Made by a program: the position numbers and the translations under genes. Positions 34,284 through 46,471 of a DNA stretch of 64,000 bases are shown here, in pieces. The notes beneath the pieces are model-generated. The model did not search any database. It was not told the DNA's origin and saw nothing but the letters and a program-made list of their open reading frames with translations. The stretch comes from Sanguinoderma infundibulare (taxonomy: Eukaryota > Basidiomycota > Agaricomycetes > Polyporales > Polyporaceae). How positions within the stretch are numbered: the stretch's first letter is position 1; each line of letters opens with the position of its first letter. The stretch spans positions 992,001 through 1,056,000 of the forward strand of contig JAVLRN010000009.1 of assembly GCA_032821775.1 (NCBI GenBank), in the 5' to 3' direction.

Positions 34284-34362
34284 TAACACACACTGCATGC
34301 TAAAATGTCCATCCCTGCACAGATGTCACCGCCCGCACAGAACCTTACGTACCACGTCGCGC

Positions 34363-37300
34363 TCACACCGTGGCGCCCAAACCCAGCTTAGTCTTTTTCA
34401 TGATTGCCGTCAGCGGCGCGTCTAGGCCGCCAGAGAGCCCAATGCGGTTCCCATCAGACCAGCCCATAGCAGCCAACATCCTGAAGCCGACGTTCGAGCC
34501 GTCGATCTTCGCCGCACCCTGCAAACAGAGCAAAGACGTCGGGTAAGTGCGTGACCGTCGCACCAGTCAGCGGTTCGAATCGCGCTCGCTGATGGAGGCG
34601 GAACGTGACGCACCTTGCCGACTTCTTCGCCCTCGCGGTGTTTTGCGAGATTTGCCTTGCCCCCTCGTCCGCTCGCGTACCCGTTCCCGTCCCACGTCCC
34701 GTGCGTCGCCTTCTTCATGATCGCGCGAACCTTGCCCTCCTTAACGCCGACGCCGCTCCTCGACGTCTTTATCAGCGTCGTGTACCTCGCGTCGCCTTTA
34801 CCCTTGCTCTGGCTCTTCAGGTTGAATGCGCCGGCGAGGTCGTGGACGCGCTTCCTCGTCTCCTTGTCGCACGGGGGCAGGGCTATGGTGTTGGGACCGC
34901 CGATGTCAGCCAGGAACCGTCGGATCTGCTGCTCGAGAGTGGTGAAGTTCACGATGCGATTTGGCAGGTCTTCTCCAGTACGGGCGGCGGCGAGCATAGC
35001 CTTCTGTCCCTTCTTTCCACCTTTGTGTGCAGCGAGGGGGTCTGCGGCGAGCTTGAGACGTTCCTCGGCACGCTTCCTCTTATTCTCAGCCTTCTTCTGG
35101 CGGTCTTTCTCCCACTGTTCGCGTAGCTCCGGAGGAAGATCCTTGCCCTTGTCTTTACGACGCTCTGCGAGCAGGAGAACAGGTTAGTCACATGTCCCGA
35201 CCTAGTGAAAAAACTACCCACTGGCGGGCTGTGACACATCCAAGAACATATCGTTGAAGTCGTCGTTCCGGATAGCGTTGAACATGTACTTCCTTGCTCT
35301 TCTGTTACCAGTGCCGAGGATATGCGCATTCTCGTCCAGTATATCCTGTACAAACTGTCAGCCCAAAATGATGGAAAGGTTCCAAGCCAACGCACATCAA
35401 TGTGCTCCTGCCATTCCTCATCTTCATCTGCCCAGGTGATTTCTACCGACATGGTTTCGTCACTTGAATCTTGAGGAGCTTCCTCCTTCCCTTTGCCCTT
35501 GCCAGTGCCCGCGCGCAACCGCTCCAGACGTGATTGGAATTCTTGTGCTGGCGTAACCTCTTCATCCTCGCCCTCGTCATCATGGTCATCATGGTCATCT
35601 TCATCTTCTCCACTTTCATATTCGCCGCCATCCTCGGCTTCCGCGATGAGCATCTCCTCCTCTGCGTTCACGACGGCCTTGACCTCCTCGTCCTCTTCCT
35701 CGCTGCCATCTTCATCTTCGGGTTCTTCGTCTGCGGCTTCACCAACGACATCCATGCCGCCCGTCTCCTCGCCACTGTCCTCATCCTCCTCACCAGCAGA
35801 CTCCGGGCCCCGTGTGTCCTCGTCTTCCTCCTCGTCCTCCTGCCGCATCCTCTCCATGTCCGCAAAGTCGTCCATCGTCGCATGCTTCGACCCCTCCGCG
35901 CTCATGCTCTGCACGAACCTCTTCATCGCGTCCAACTCAATACCCTCGTCGAGCTCCATGCCGCCCATGTCCGCCGAGAGCGCGTCCACGCCGTCCTCGT
36001 CCTCCTCAGACGTCCCCCAGTCGAGGTCCGAGTCACCCTGTCGTCGCTCGGCGCGGCGCGGATCGATTTCCTGGAGCATCGCTTCCTCGTGCGCAGCGCC
36101 GAATGTCCCGAACCCGACCCCAGATTCGCGAAGTAACTTCCGCCGGGGCTGACGAGAGTGCTTCAGCAGGGAGCGCGGCGTGTGCACGGGGTGGAGGCGT
36201 CGGGAGAGCTTCTCGGCGGTCGCAGTGGCAGTCGTCCTATCGAACGAAAACGAAAGCGAGTCGAATGGCGGCGGCGGAGGGAGCTGTGCGGCGTCCGGGG
36301 ACAATTCGAGTTGTACTGGAGGCGGGGGTGGTTCGGGGTAGAGTGTGCCCATTTCAAGCGCGAAGGTTGTCCGGGGCACATCGTTGGGCTGGGAGGAGCT
36401 CGCGCCAGCGTCCGATGCTTTCTGGTTTGACGTGGAAAGTTCGTCCGCTGAGATGGCCAGAGGACTAATCTCGACACCCGTCAGGATGGAGGTAGTGGGG
36501 AGAGGTGCGATAGGGGAAGACGCCTCTTGGGGACTGGGCTTCGCATTTCGTGGATGGGGAGCGACGTAGACAATGACTTCGTCGTCATCGTAATCATCGA
36601 CGGGGATACTTCCAAGAGCACCATCTGGCTTGTTCACTTGAATATGATTTGTTGAAGATCTTGTGAAAAAGGGTGCAGGTGTTGTGTCGACGAAGAAAGT
36701 AATCGAGTCCGAAGCAGTCGTTGTTGCTTCCGACGCTCCAGGTTTCGCGTTTGCGGCCGCTGCATCGACTTCGGCCTGGAGCTTGCCGATATCTGCGAAG
36801 TCGATTTCTTCTAGGTGCTCGTCTTCTTCATCGGAGGACTCAGCTTTCTCCGTTTGACTGAATACGCGCAAGACCGCGTCCGCGGTGGGAACATGACTTT
36901 GCTCGTTCGCGTCGACTGCGAGATGTAATGATTGGTGGAAACCAATTGGTCCATAACGACTGAGAATGCTTACCGGTCGGCTCCGCAACAGGCAAGAAAA
37001 TGTCGTCTTCTTTCTCGAAAAGGGTTGCAGTGTAAACGGAACGGACGAACTTAATAGGCCTCAGCAAGGGCCTATCCTCGTAGAGCAATCTGGAAAGCGG
37101 CGCGCCCGCCTTGAGTTTGGCCGATAAGTTACGACCGCGGCCGTAGGGAAGAGGGCTGTCCATGCGATCGCCTCTCCCTCTAGTGTTGGCCTGAGGAGAC
37201 CCCAGGCCTCGGCGCGGATTATGGTAGACATTGTACGGCGGGGGAAACGAACCCCGTCCTCTTCCGCGTCCTTGAAGAGTCCCGTTTCCGCGAGGAGTCC

Positions 37301-37581
37301 AATTCCCTCGACCACCACCGTGAGGGGGCGGTGTCGGCGGAATGTCTTGCATCATTGCAGTGGTCACCATCGTGTCAAACAAGAGGGAACCATTGAAACA
37401 TACTACTTGGCCATTGTTGGATGGGAAAATCGAAGTCATCCAAGAACGCGGCACCACCGCGACCTCGCCCCCTGCTATAACCTCGCCCACCTCTTACTCC
37501 ACCCCGTCCTCTACCTCTGGGCATGTCGTTGGAGAATCCGCGGAAGGCTCCGCGACCACGGTTCTTGTTCCCTCTAGCCAT
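34363..37581 (-). CDS. SQS1: SQS1-like R3H and G-patch protein
   Basis: Minus-strand exons 37407-37581, 36974-37345, 35396-36915, 35222-35345, 34614-35164, 34363-34518; 965 aa. The N-terminal ~120 residues are RGG-rich (PRGRGRGGVRGGRGYSRGRG, LQGRGRGRGSFPPPYN). A long, very acidic central part follows, with Asp/Glu blocks (SDEEDEHLEEIDF, RMRQEDEEEDEDTRG, SGEDEDDHDDHDDEGEDEE). Then come a conserved helical stretch (ILDENAHILGTGNRRARKYM, LPPELREQWEKDR), an R3H domain around residues 800-860 (LEQQIRRFLAD, PPCDKETRKRVHDLAGAFNL, ARYTTLIKT) and a C-terminal G-patch (GSNVGFRMLAAMGWSDGNRI, then GL). R3H binds single-stranded nucleic acid and the G-patch activates DEAH-box helicases; yeast Sqs1/Pfa1 stimulates Prp43 in ribosome assembly and splicing. 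Same order of domains as Sqs1, so the call is firm; partner Prp43 is inferred. The 5' end is divergent from USE1 with about 300 bases between them. Confidence 0.9.
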
Positions 37582-37876
37582 GGTTTACGGATACAAGATG
37601 GGATTTGCGACGGGATTAACGATACAAATGACCAAGAACCAGCGAAGAACACAAGGACTTTAGATGCCAGGAAAGCCGAGCGACGAAAGAGACAAGAGAA
37701 CGTCTGTTGAGGCCAGTCTAGTATTTTGAGCAGGAGTCACTGCGGTAGCCGGCCGAGGTGCAGAGCTGCGGTAGGTCCATCTAGCCGCCCACACACCTTG
37801 ACACGCCTCCACACAGCGGCCGACATCCCACCTCCTGCCTTCTCGTCTTTCTGCAGCTTCCTTACCCTAGACCGCA

Positions 37877-39451
37877 ATGGCGACGGAGCAGCTTGCTCAT
37901 GACCGAGTGAACCTTGCGCGCCTGGTGCGCAGACTGCAGAAAACGGTTGCGGACGAGAACTGGACCGAGCAAGTCGCTGGGTCTGGGTCTTCAACGTCGA
38001 CTCCGCCATGGATTCGTACCGGAGGAACTCTACAGGTGCGTAGATGCCTCAAGTCATTCTCATCCACATGCTAAATCCGGGACACCCCTCTAGAAAGTGA
38101 AACATGCCCGCAAACTCTTGCAGACCGTGGAATCCAATGATGATGCTTCTGACTCGTGAGTGCAGTTCGTGTTTTCATTCCGAAGTATCTGGTATATCTG
38201 GTAGGACATGCCCACGGCACCTACGTTTTCGTCCGATACGTTTCCATACTCAGATGTCTACCAAAAAGCGGGCGCAGATGGGTTCACGCACCATTCGGTG
38301 GACAGCGCAAGACGTATCAAGTGCCACATCATACGGTACCGCAGATATTGCTCCAATCCATCTGCTGTGACACGACAGCTAGCGCTGTCGTTACATGCAA
38401 CCTCTATTGTGCTCCATTGCCCTTCAGACCCCAAAGACAAACGGACCCAGAGGCGCCGGTAGAAGTGGTCCATTGTGAAGTTATTCATCTTAAGCTACTT
38501 AGGACCTCTTCAACCTTGTGCCAGGCGTGTAACCGGTCGGGACTACATTCGTTGATATTTCCTGCAACCCCGAGCGATTTCTGAAGATGGCCCAGGTGTT
38601 CGTTGGGTTGAGCTGGGTTGGACTGGGATCAATCAAGTTTCGTTCCGTTTGGCACATGTCTCACATACACCTTTTATGTGTCGGAATGTTATTTGTCAGT
38701 ACCGGATGGCTAACCCTCTGATCAGGGCATCACCTCAACGCTACGACGAGTTCAGAAGAACCCTGGATCGTCTCGAGCATTTAGTCTCGGACCTGGATAA
38801 GGTATTGTCGCCTCTTGGCCTACCTTCATGAACCATGCCCAGCTGACGAGATCCAAGCGGGTTGCACCTTTACGTTCTAGGCCAACCCCAATCCTGCCAA
38901 CCATCCCCCCTCCCATCTCCGCGGATACCCCCAGCTCTGTCGAAGAATCTCTACCAGAGACAGAACCTAGTCCATCGGACCCTACCGCGACGTTGCTGCC
39001 CGTCGAGGAGACTTCCGCCATTGCCGCTCACGAGCTGCTTCTTGCCCCTTCGGACTCCCATGCGCTCACCCGAGGTCCAATCAACCCCAGTGAGGCTCTC
39101 ATACCCCCACCGCTCCCGGCCACAGCAGAGAAGTCAAGCACGCAGGCCACTCCGGCCTTCATGCAGAACTCCGCCGCCCTCCAAGAGGAGCTCTCCGCAC
39201 AATTGGCGCAGATGGCTACGCAGCTGAAGCGGAACGCCATTCACTTCTCCAGCGCATTGGACAAAGACAAAGCGGTCGTGCAAGAAGCGCAGGAGAAGCT
39301 GGAACGCAACTACGACGTCATGTCCAAGGAACGCGTTCGGCTACGGGATCATCATTCGAAGAGCTGGGGCACGACCTGGATTACGTTGCTGAGCTTGGTG
39401 GTTGTGTTGATCGGATTCATCATGACTTTCTTGGTCATACGAATCACTTAG
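37877..39451 (+). CDS. USE1: USE1-type ER SNARE
   Basis: Four exons: 37877-38035, 38094-38155, 38726-38801, 38843-39451; 301 aa. The N-terminus (MATEQLAHDRVNLARLVRRL) and a Pro/Ser-rich middle lead to a SNARE-like coil (LQEELSAQLAQMATQLKRNA, then IHFSSALDKDKAVVQEAQEK) and a single C-terminal membrane span (TWITLLSLVVVLIGFIMTFL) with a two-to-four-residue end. This tail-anchored arrangement is that of Use1, the ER Q-SNARE that works with Sec20, Ufe1 and the Dsl1 tether in retrograde transport from Golgi to ER. The central SNARE layer position carries an acidic residue (Asp), as is described for Use1. The second intron (38156-38725) is 570 nt, roughly ten times the usual size here; no extra exon could be read in it. 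Frame across it is fixed by SDSASPQRYDEF. Confidence 0.87.
38156..38725 (+). other. Unusually long intron of USE1
   Basis: Starts GTGAGT and ends TGATCAG. At 570 nt it is far longer than almost all other introns in the window (about 50-65 nt). No conserved ORF or repeat was recognised in it. Confidence 0.6.
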
Positions 39452-42400
39452 GATGCGTACGTGATGTCCGTGGCTATAGTTATGCTTCGTGCCGCCTGTC
39501 ACGGCGCCCCGCTATTGCATATAGACCGCCTCGTCATCTGAAGTCTACCGACTCCAATAAGCACTGTTTGAAGGGACCGGAAAGAACCCCTTGACGAACC
39601 ACGGAAAATGGTCAGCCATGCATGATGCTTAGACGAGCCATGGGTCAATACCTTGGTGTGTTCCGCAACAGTTTAGCAGTGCGCACCTCGTCTGTGTGTG
39701 TGAAGGTAACATAACCATCATTTGTAAGTTTATCTGGTACCTCCAAGTCGTCCTTTGCTCACAAACAGCCCTACAATTTGCCACAAGCACAATATAGGTC
39801 ATACGGCCTGACCACTAGGCCCGAGGGCCCCGACACCAATAAGCAACCGGGCCGGGGTGCGATCCCCGAGTATGCCCACGTAATGTAAAGTGGACACCTA
39901 GACTTACCTCAAGCTCCCGAACAGCGCAAGCAACGACCCTCAAACTAAGAGCCACAGGGAGCTGATGTACCTGAATATCGACGGTCCAACGTGGGTAAGC
40001 CACACCAACAATGGCATGTTGCGCATCATCCGGCCCATGTTCCGTGTCGCTTCTCGAGCAGAGCGCAAACCTTGTGAGCGATATGAACTCTATAGCCTAA
40101 TCATCCGCGGGGGAGGTACGTACCGATCACGTACAGCGTGCGCAACAGTGTCTCATAATACGTGCAGCCCATCCAGTTTTATCGAAGACCAACGCCGGTC
40201 CCAGAAAGGAACGTGTGGCCGCCGCGTGCTTCCTTCGGGGAACGGCTCACTGCCCCGAACGGCGCGAGGGAGCGGGAAGCGAAGAGCTGGTTTCCGCGAG
40301 CAGTCAGCCAGCATTCGCACGCAAACGAGTTCCCGGCGCACTGCGTACCGAACAGCAGCTTCATTACAGGCACTTCGGGCGTGCATGGGCAACGTGTGAC
40401 GCCACCCCGTCGGCCTCCCGCTAAATAGTCATTAGACGTTGCGCCTTCTCAGCACAGGAGCGCGAAGCTTCACCTTCACCGAGATACGGCGTATCCCGAT
40501 CGATTCGATGAGCAGGGTTCGAGTCCGCGGCGGGAGACTAAAACGCGAGGCCGACGATCACAACAGCGTCGTCACCCCGCAGCGAGCCCGGCGCGGTCAA
40601 AGTTCCACCAGAAGCTTTCTAACCATGGGCCAAGTCGGCTTGGGTGCCAACTGCGAGTCGAGGACAGCCGTGTAAAGTGAGCGCACCGGGACGAGCGGCC
40701 GCACGGTCGTGATGTATGACTCCTAGGCTGCGGCTTGAGCTCCGTAGAACAAGGTCCGAAGTTGGTTGCTGACAACGGCTTTGCAGTTTTCATGGAATGA
40801 CCGATGATTTGCCTGGTCGGGTCTTCGGGATCAGGAAAGCATCAGCGCATGTTCGGACGGGGGGTCCGGTTGTACCGTTTGATGTCGCCAGCAGAGGTGC
40901 GCAGGCGAGATGTGGCCGGACGTACGGATAAAACGCGCATGAACATGGTTGGACCTGTAACCAAGGCGAAACTACACGTAAGAAGGACGAATCTCGAAGA
41001 AATTGGGCGTGCAGGAGGGGGCAGGTCCACAACAGAACACACACCATGAAGGTTTCAAAGACACCAAGTTCTATCTCCTCCGGGTGCGCCAGCGCATGTC
41101 AGTCTACGCAGTCAATGGAGGAGACAAGGGGAGCCGTCAACGACGGCCATCCCCGCGTTCGGGTTTCGGACAGGTCTCCCTCACCCCAGGTTACGCCGAT
41201 ATCGGAGCGCGACCAGCACTGTAATAGTATGCGGCCAGCAGGGCATATGTAGAGCTGGGTAGCCGGCTAGGCTTGAAGGAAGGACTTCCGAAACCACCGC
41301 CGACGTCATCCGCATCGCTCGGAGCGAGTTCTCATGCACTATTCTAATCTAAGTTGTGCCTACCGCGCGCAACCGAGTCAATGGGTCTCGATGAACTCAA
41401 AAGGCATGCGCTCGGAGCCTTTTATGCTCACCAAATTTTCATGAACTGCCGCGGTGAGGCCCCGCGCGAGCTCTGGAGTCGTCGTCGGCCGACGCGCTAC
41501 GAGCACGAGCCTTTCCTCTGATTGGGGATCAGATCTTCAGGCCAGGCGCGTCGACCCATGTTCTGTTAAAAGCTAACCAAATCAGCTTCGACGCATTGCC
41601 AGAGTCGAGGCTGGTCCACGTACCGTCTCGACGCAGGATGCTAGGTACCGTCATTCCGGAAAATGACTGTCGAACGCATGACCATACGTCCTAGGACCGA
41701 ATCGTGCATATCGAAGTGAAGACGAAAAATGACCCATTGCAGGTTGAGATAAGCGTTCTGGAGCCTGAGGAGATCGCTATGAGCGACGATCGTCTTCCAG
41801 TGGAGCACCATGTACGAAACACCCAGCAGTGCCTGCGGGGAGCAAGAAGTACGCTGGGTCTGGAACCGACTTATCTTATATCCTGTGATGCGATAAGCCG
41901 AGTTATCAAGTGTGGTACATGCTGATCGAGGCGAGTGCACCATCGATGTCGGAGGTTGTACGACTCGACGAAGGATTTTTTTTCCTGCGAGCGTGCTGCA
42001 GATGGAGAGCGCGAAGCATTAAATTCTGCAGATATTATGCGAGCATGGGGTATACCTCGTCCCTTCACAGCGGCACATTCGCATGACGCCACCGTAACAC
42101 GGATGATCCTCAGTTCAGCTCGGAAATCGTCCGGTCGACTCGAATCGTTCTGTGGAGGCACACCATACTTCCGGAGCGACTCGCCCGCGTAGGATGTCGC
42201 ACAGAGCTCGACGGGATCTACCCACTGGCATGTGCACATGGACGCAATTCGGCGTTCCTCAACATGAGAAGGCACCATCACTTGACAGGGGAGTCTTGCG
42301 ACCTAAGAATGTCCAGGCATGCAATTCCATTAGTAGCGTCGGGTCATGCCGCGGTCCACGCCCATGGCTGTCGAACGAGTCAGCGACGGTTCAAAACGTT

Positions 42401-45400
42401 CAACAGGAACATGAGGCAATAAAACGCTCACGATTGCTCGCTACGCTCGCACGCTGTGGCCTGCTGTGGACCTAGTGCTGCCAGGCCACAGCGTTCCGCC
42501 GGCAAGACTAGGAAGCTGTCCAGCTGGCAGAGACCGTTGCACGTCGCTCTCTGGATCAAGTGATGCTGCCAGGTGCGGTCATATGCGCTCGCCGTTTATT
42601 TCAGGGAACACTTGTGCTGCCCTGGAACAAATGCTGCGTGAACTAAGACGTAAAGGATGGCACGACTAGCGAGATGCGCTGGGCTTACCTCCATTGTTAC
42701 CGCCAGAGAACACACCGACGGTCGTCAAAGAAGCCCTTGCACCCGTGCATCATTCATGCGCCTCGTGCACGTGAGTAGAGGCAGATGATACTACTTAGGA
42801 ACAACACGTTTCCCAGCGCTGGCCCTCTGACCTGTCGCTCCTCGCCCCACACGGGCTCTGGAGTGCCAGCTCAGGACGAAGGCCATCAGAGAACGCAGCT
42901 CGATCGAACACCGTGCTTCACAAACGGCTTCATTTGTAGTAAATTGCGCGTTATGGCCAAAGCGCGTTGCATGGCGCTCCACCTTTCCTTGTGTCCATGG
43001 GATTCGCGAATGAAGTCGCAGCGACAAGACATCGAAGTCATCCGGCATGCAAACACGTTTCCACTAATGGGCTCTCCCTTCTCCTGGGAAATTCTCGCCG
43101 AGGCCGCATGAGGGTCACGACATCGCTTCCGGCTTGAGTACAAAGTTCAATGTGAGTACGACATCCCGGCGCATTCAGACTCAGCGACACGTTCCCCAGA
43201 TTTGTCGGAAGACACCCAAGCTTTACGCCTCATTGACAGGTGCAACTTGTGGACTGCAGGGGCTTCAATCCAAGCGAGCGTATTGGCAGATCACCCTGTC
43301 TTTTCTGCACGTGTAAATAGTGGCGGCAACCTTGTCCTGGGACGCCATCGAGTGAATGAAGGCCAGGGAGCCTCCATGGGGAGCGAGTGGCCTTCACGGG
43401 CGTTTTGATGACCCCGATCATGGCATGTCTTACCCGCGCAGAAGCCTCAAACATAAGATCTTGGGAGCCGGCTTCTCGTCTTGAAATAGTCGCCAAGCTA
43501 TTCCATTCGCATCGTAATCTCACATACATACACGCCAAAGAAGTACGTCGCCCGTCTAGCGATTGGCCGATCGGAACATCCTGTATTCAACGAGGTTCGG
43601 CGACTTTCTACGTACCACGACCAAGAGGAGACGTGTTACAACACTTGACTGGGCGTGCGGAAACTGAGTGGTGCTTGAGGCGCAGTGAATGCACGCGTGG
43701 CGCCCTTCTGAATGCGCTGCGCTTGGACAGGAGCGATCAAAGTCCATTGCGCTCGCATACATGACTACCCTGAAAAAACCGCAGAATCCGAAGCGCACTC
43801 TCATCTAAACAAACACGTCAGCTCCGGCAGGGGATAGAGCGACATACGCGCATTATTACTTACTTCGTATAGCAAATCCCGCACGCCATGTCGTGAATTG
43901 ACCGGACTAAAGCGGGAGATGCCTAGACGAGGGATAGATGTCGTGATAATCGATCACTGCTCCGTCCACCAAGTGAATGGAGCACATTCAATAGTAGTCG
44001 CGGACCACCTCGAAGGAAGCGTTCGGAGCGCACACGACCACATGTATTTGTTATATTCGCATGCTCGGGATCGGAGTGTCGCGGCGTCCATCCGGTGGTG
44101 GCTAGAATCTTCGGACATGGCTCTCGGAGGTGTCAGGACTGTCAGACAAACGACCCGTCCAAGCGCGCTCCGGAACGGCCACACTTCTCAGGAATTCCGA
44201 CAAGATTCCCATGGGGCGCCGCACACGGATGGGTAGCCTCGGAATGCTGTGGCCACGGCATCGGACCCCACGCGGAAAGGCCATTCTAGTTTTCTGGCGA
44301 TGAGATATGCAGGAACGCGGTATCCGCGCGTCTGCAGCGTGACCGCGTTACCGTGTTGCCAATGCTGATGAAGCTTGCTGACTATCCTGCTTAGTGGTCG
44401 TGAGACGATGACATTAAATGCAGCGTTTGGTCGAAGGGTGCCGAGAACGTACGTTTACATATGGTCGCTATCCGGTTTGGCTGAAAGGCGGTACATATTC
44501 ATCGGCAAAGGTATTTAGGCACGGGGGGTGGAAACGAGCTCGAGGTGGCTTGCAGTCGGTTGACCGGGTTACGGCCGGTAATAACTGTGCTGAAGTCAAC
44601 TACGACGCATTTCGCTTCGAGCTGGGCGACTGCGTTGGACACCTCTCTTTTCCACCATAGGTGTGTCACCGTGTCCGCAGGGTGTCCGATCGGCATGGCA
44701 ACAGCGCTCCCGAACGTGTCGACGTTTGGGGCTGCCTGCAGCGACCACATCAGTAGTATGAGAAAATCTGATATCTGCTAGGTAACGATACTTTGAGCAA
44801 CTCCCTTGAACGGTCCATATCGTTTGTCGCAGCTTTTGCGGATGCTTTGACGGAGCTAAACGGCATCGCCGTCTGCGAAAACGCGGTGGCAAGTCCAGCT
44901 TGGGGCTGTAAGAACGTAAAGAACGATGAGCGCCGAAGTCAGGCGGCCAAGGAGAGGCGTCACACGACATCGTCATGGGTGGGACATGTGCGGGAGCACA
45001 AGCTGAAGTGCGCGATACGCTGCGATACGGAACGCGATCGGAGTGCTGGCAGGTCTACGTATGCAAGCTCCAGGGGGGGAGAGGGATTGTATGAGGACGA
45101 GAAGCAAGACAAGTTTACTCGCCTGTGGCGATATGAGCTCATGGTGTATCATCGATAGCGAGAGGCACGGCGGTGGGGGGATGATAGCTTGCTGGTTCTC
45201 ATGTTCCGCCCGCTGAATGTTGGAGATGTTGCCAGTTGAAGTGGGGAAGGAAGCGATGACGGTGGTACGTCGAGGGGTTTGATAGCACAACAGACGCAAC
45301 ACCCTCGATTCCAAATGGTCAGGAACTAAGCTTCACTGAGCCTAACTTGGACTTGAGCTAGGTAGCGTAAATCGCTCACGGCGCTGACGGCGGAGATGGG

Positions 45401-46471
45401 GGAGCTGAAGGCCGCAAGGTGATGGTCCGGTGCTATTCCCTGGTCATCCCACCGTCGCCTCAGGTGAGGGATCTGGGCCGTGTGTTCGGTTTTAGCGGCA
45501 GGCGAGCGGAGGATGGGAAGCCACAAATATGCAAGTGGGTTCCAGAATGCGGAGAATAGTATGGAGATATCTTGCGGAGTGGGACCGATGCTTAGCTGAC
45601 TTACGTAGACGGAGGGACGACGAATGTGACAACAAGGACTACGTACTGCCGACCTTGTCGAATGTCCCGAGCCTGTCCCGACCGTCGTCGTTGGCCTGTC
45701 ACTGTGGCCGTGGTCGACGAGTCCTGACTGCTCGAGGCTGGGTCGCAGTTGTTACAGTTGAGAGTTGAGGCGTTCACGTGAGGCGCAGCCACCGCCGGGC
45801 GTCGAGAGTAACGGGGGGTCCAGACCGCCGGGCGCGGAGGCTGTGGCCCTCCCACCTCCGATGGACTCCGTGCACGCTCCGTGGGCCCGCGCGCAGCGGC
45901 AAGTTCCGTAACGAGGCTCAGGGTGCTTTGCGCCCGTATCCAGGGAGAAAAGAGAATCAGTTTCAGCGCTGTATGCCAGGTATGCGATCTCCAGCTATCT
46001 CCAGCTTGGGCGACTTGATGGTTAGGTGTTTTGAGCTCGGGCGAGGGATGCCATGACTCGGATTGCTTAAAGCGAGCTTAATGAATATTCATTGAGCGCG
46101 ATCCGATGTCACTGTGGGGCAGGGCAGAGCTCGGTGTGGGGAGGCCTGCTGATTGGTCAGGCGGGCGTGACGTGACAGGTACCCGGGCGGATGTGATCGG
46201 GGCCTGGGCCGGGACGGATGAAACGGGGTGGAGCATGATTTCTCTGAAATAATTGCAACAAGAGCTCACGGCCGACTCTCTCTCCACCTCTCCTCGTCGA
46301 CTCCCGCTCGAGTGGCATCCCCCACGACGCCCGACCCATCCGTCGCAACGTCTCTGGCGACTCTGGCATCCCTCCCGACGACTGCCAGTCCCCTTGTCGC
46401 GTCAATCGTTCCATCTTGAACGCCCATCTCGCCCTCACGCCATCTCGCCTAACCCCGCGAACCACGAGGTC
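39452..46471. other. Seven-kilobase gene-poor region
   Basis: No gene can be supported on either strand: ORFs reach about 135 codons, overlap in several frames and show no domain. Three sites resemble tRNA B boxes or their surroundings (for example ggttcgagtcc near 40517), but stems do not pair. No inverted terminal repeats or transposase similarity recognised. The last ~200 bases (46260-46470) are C/T-rich and open, and are probably leader sequence of the next gene. It may be decayed mobile DNA, but I see no direct sign. Confidence 0.5.

Noticed and set aside
40505..40535. tRNA B-box-like sequence on the plus strand
   Set aside because: T stem has two mismatches and there is no D arm or acceptor partner upstream.
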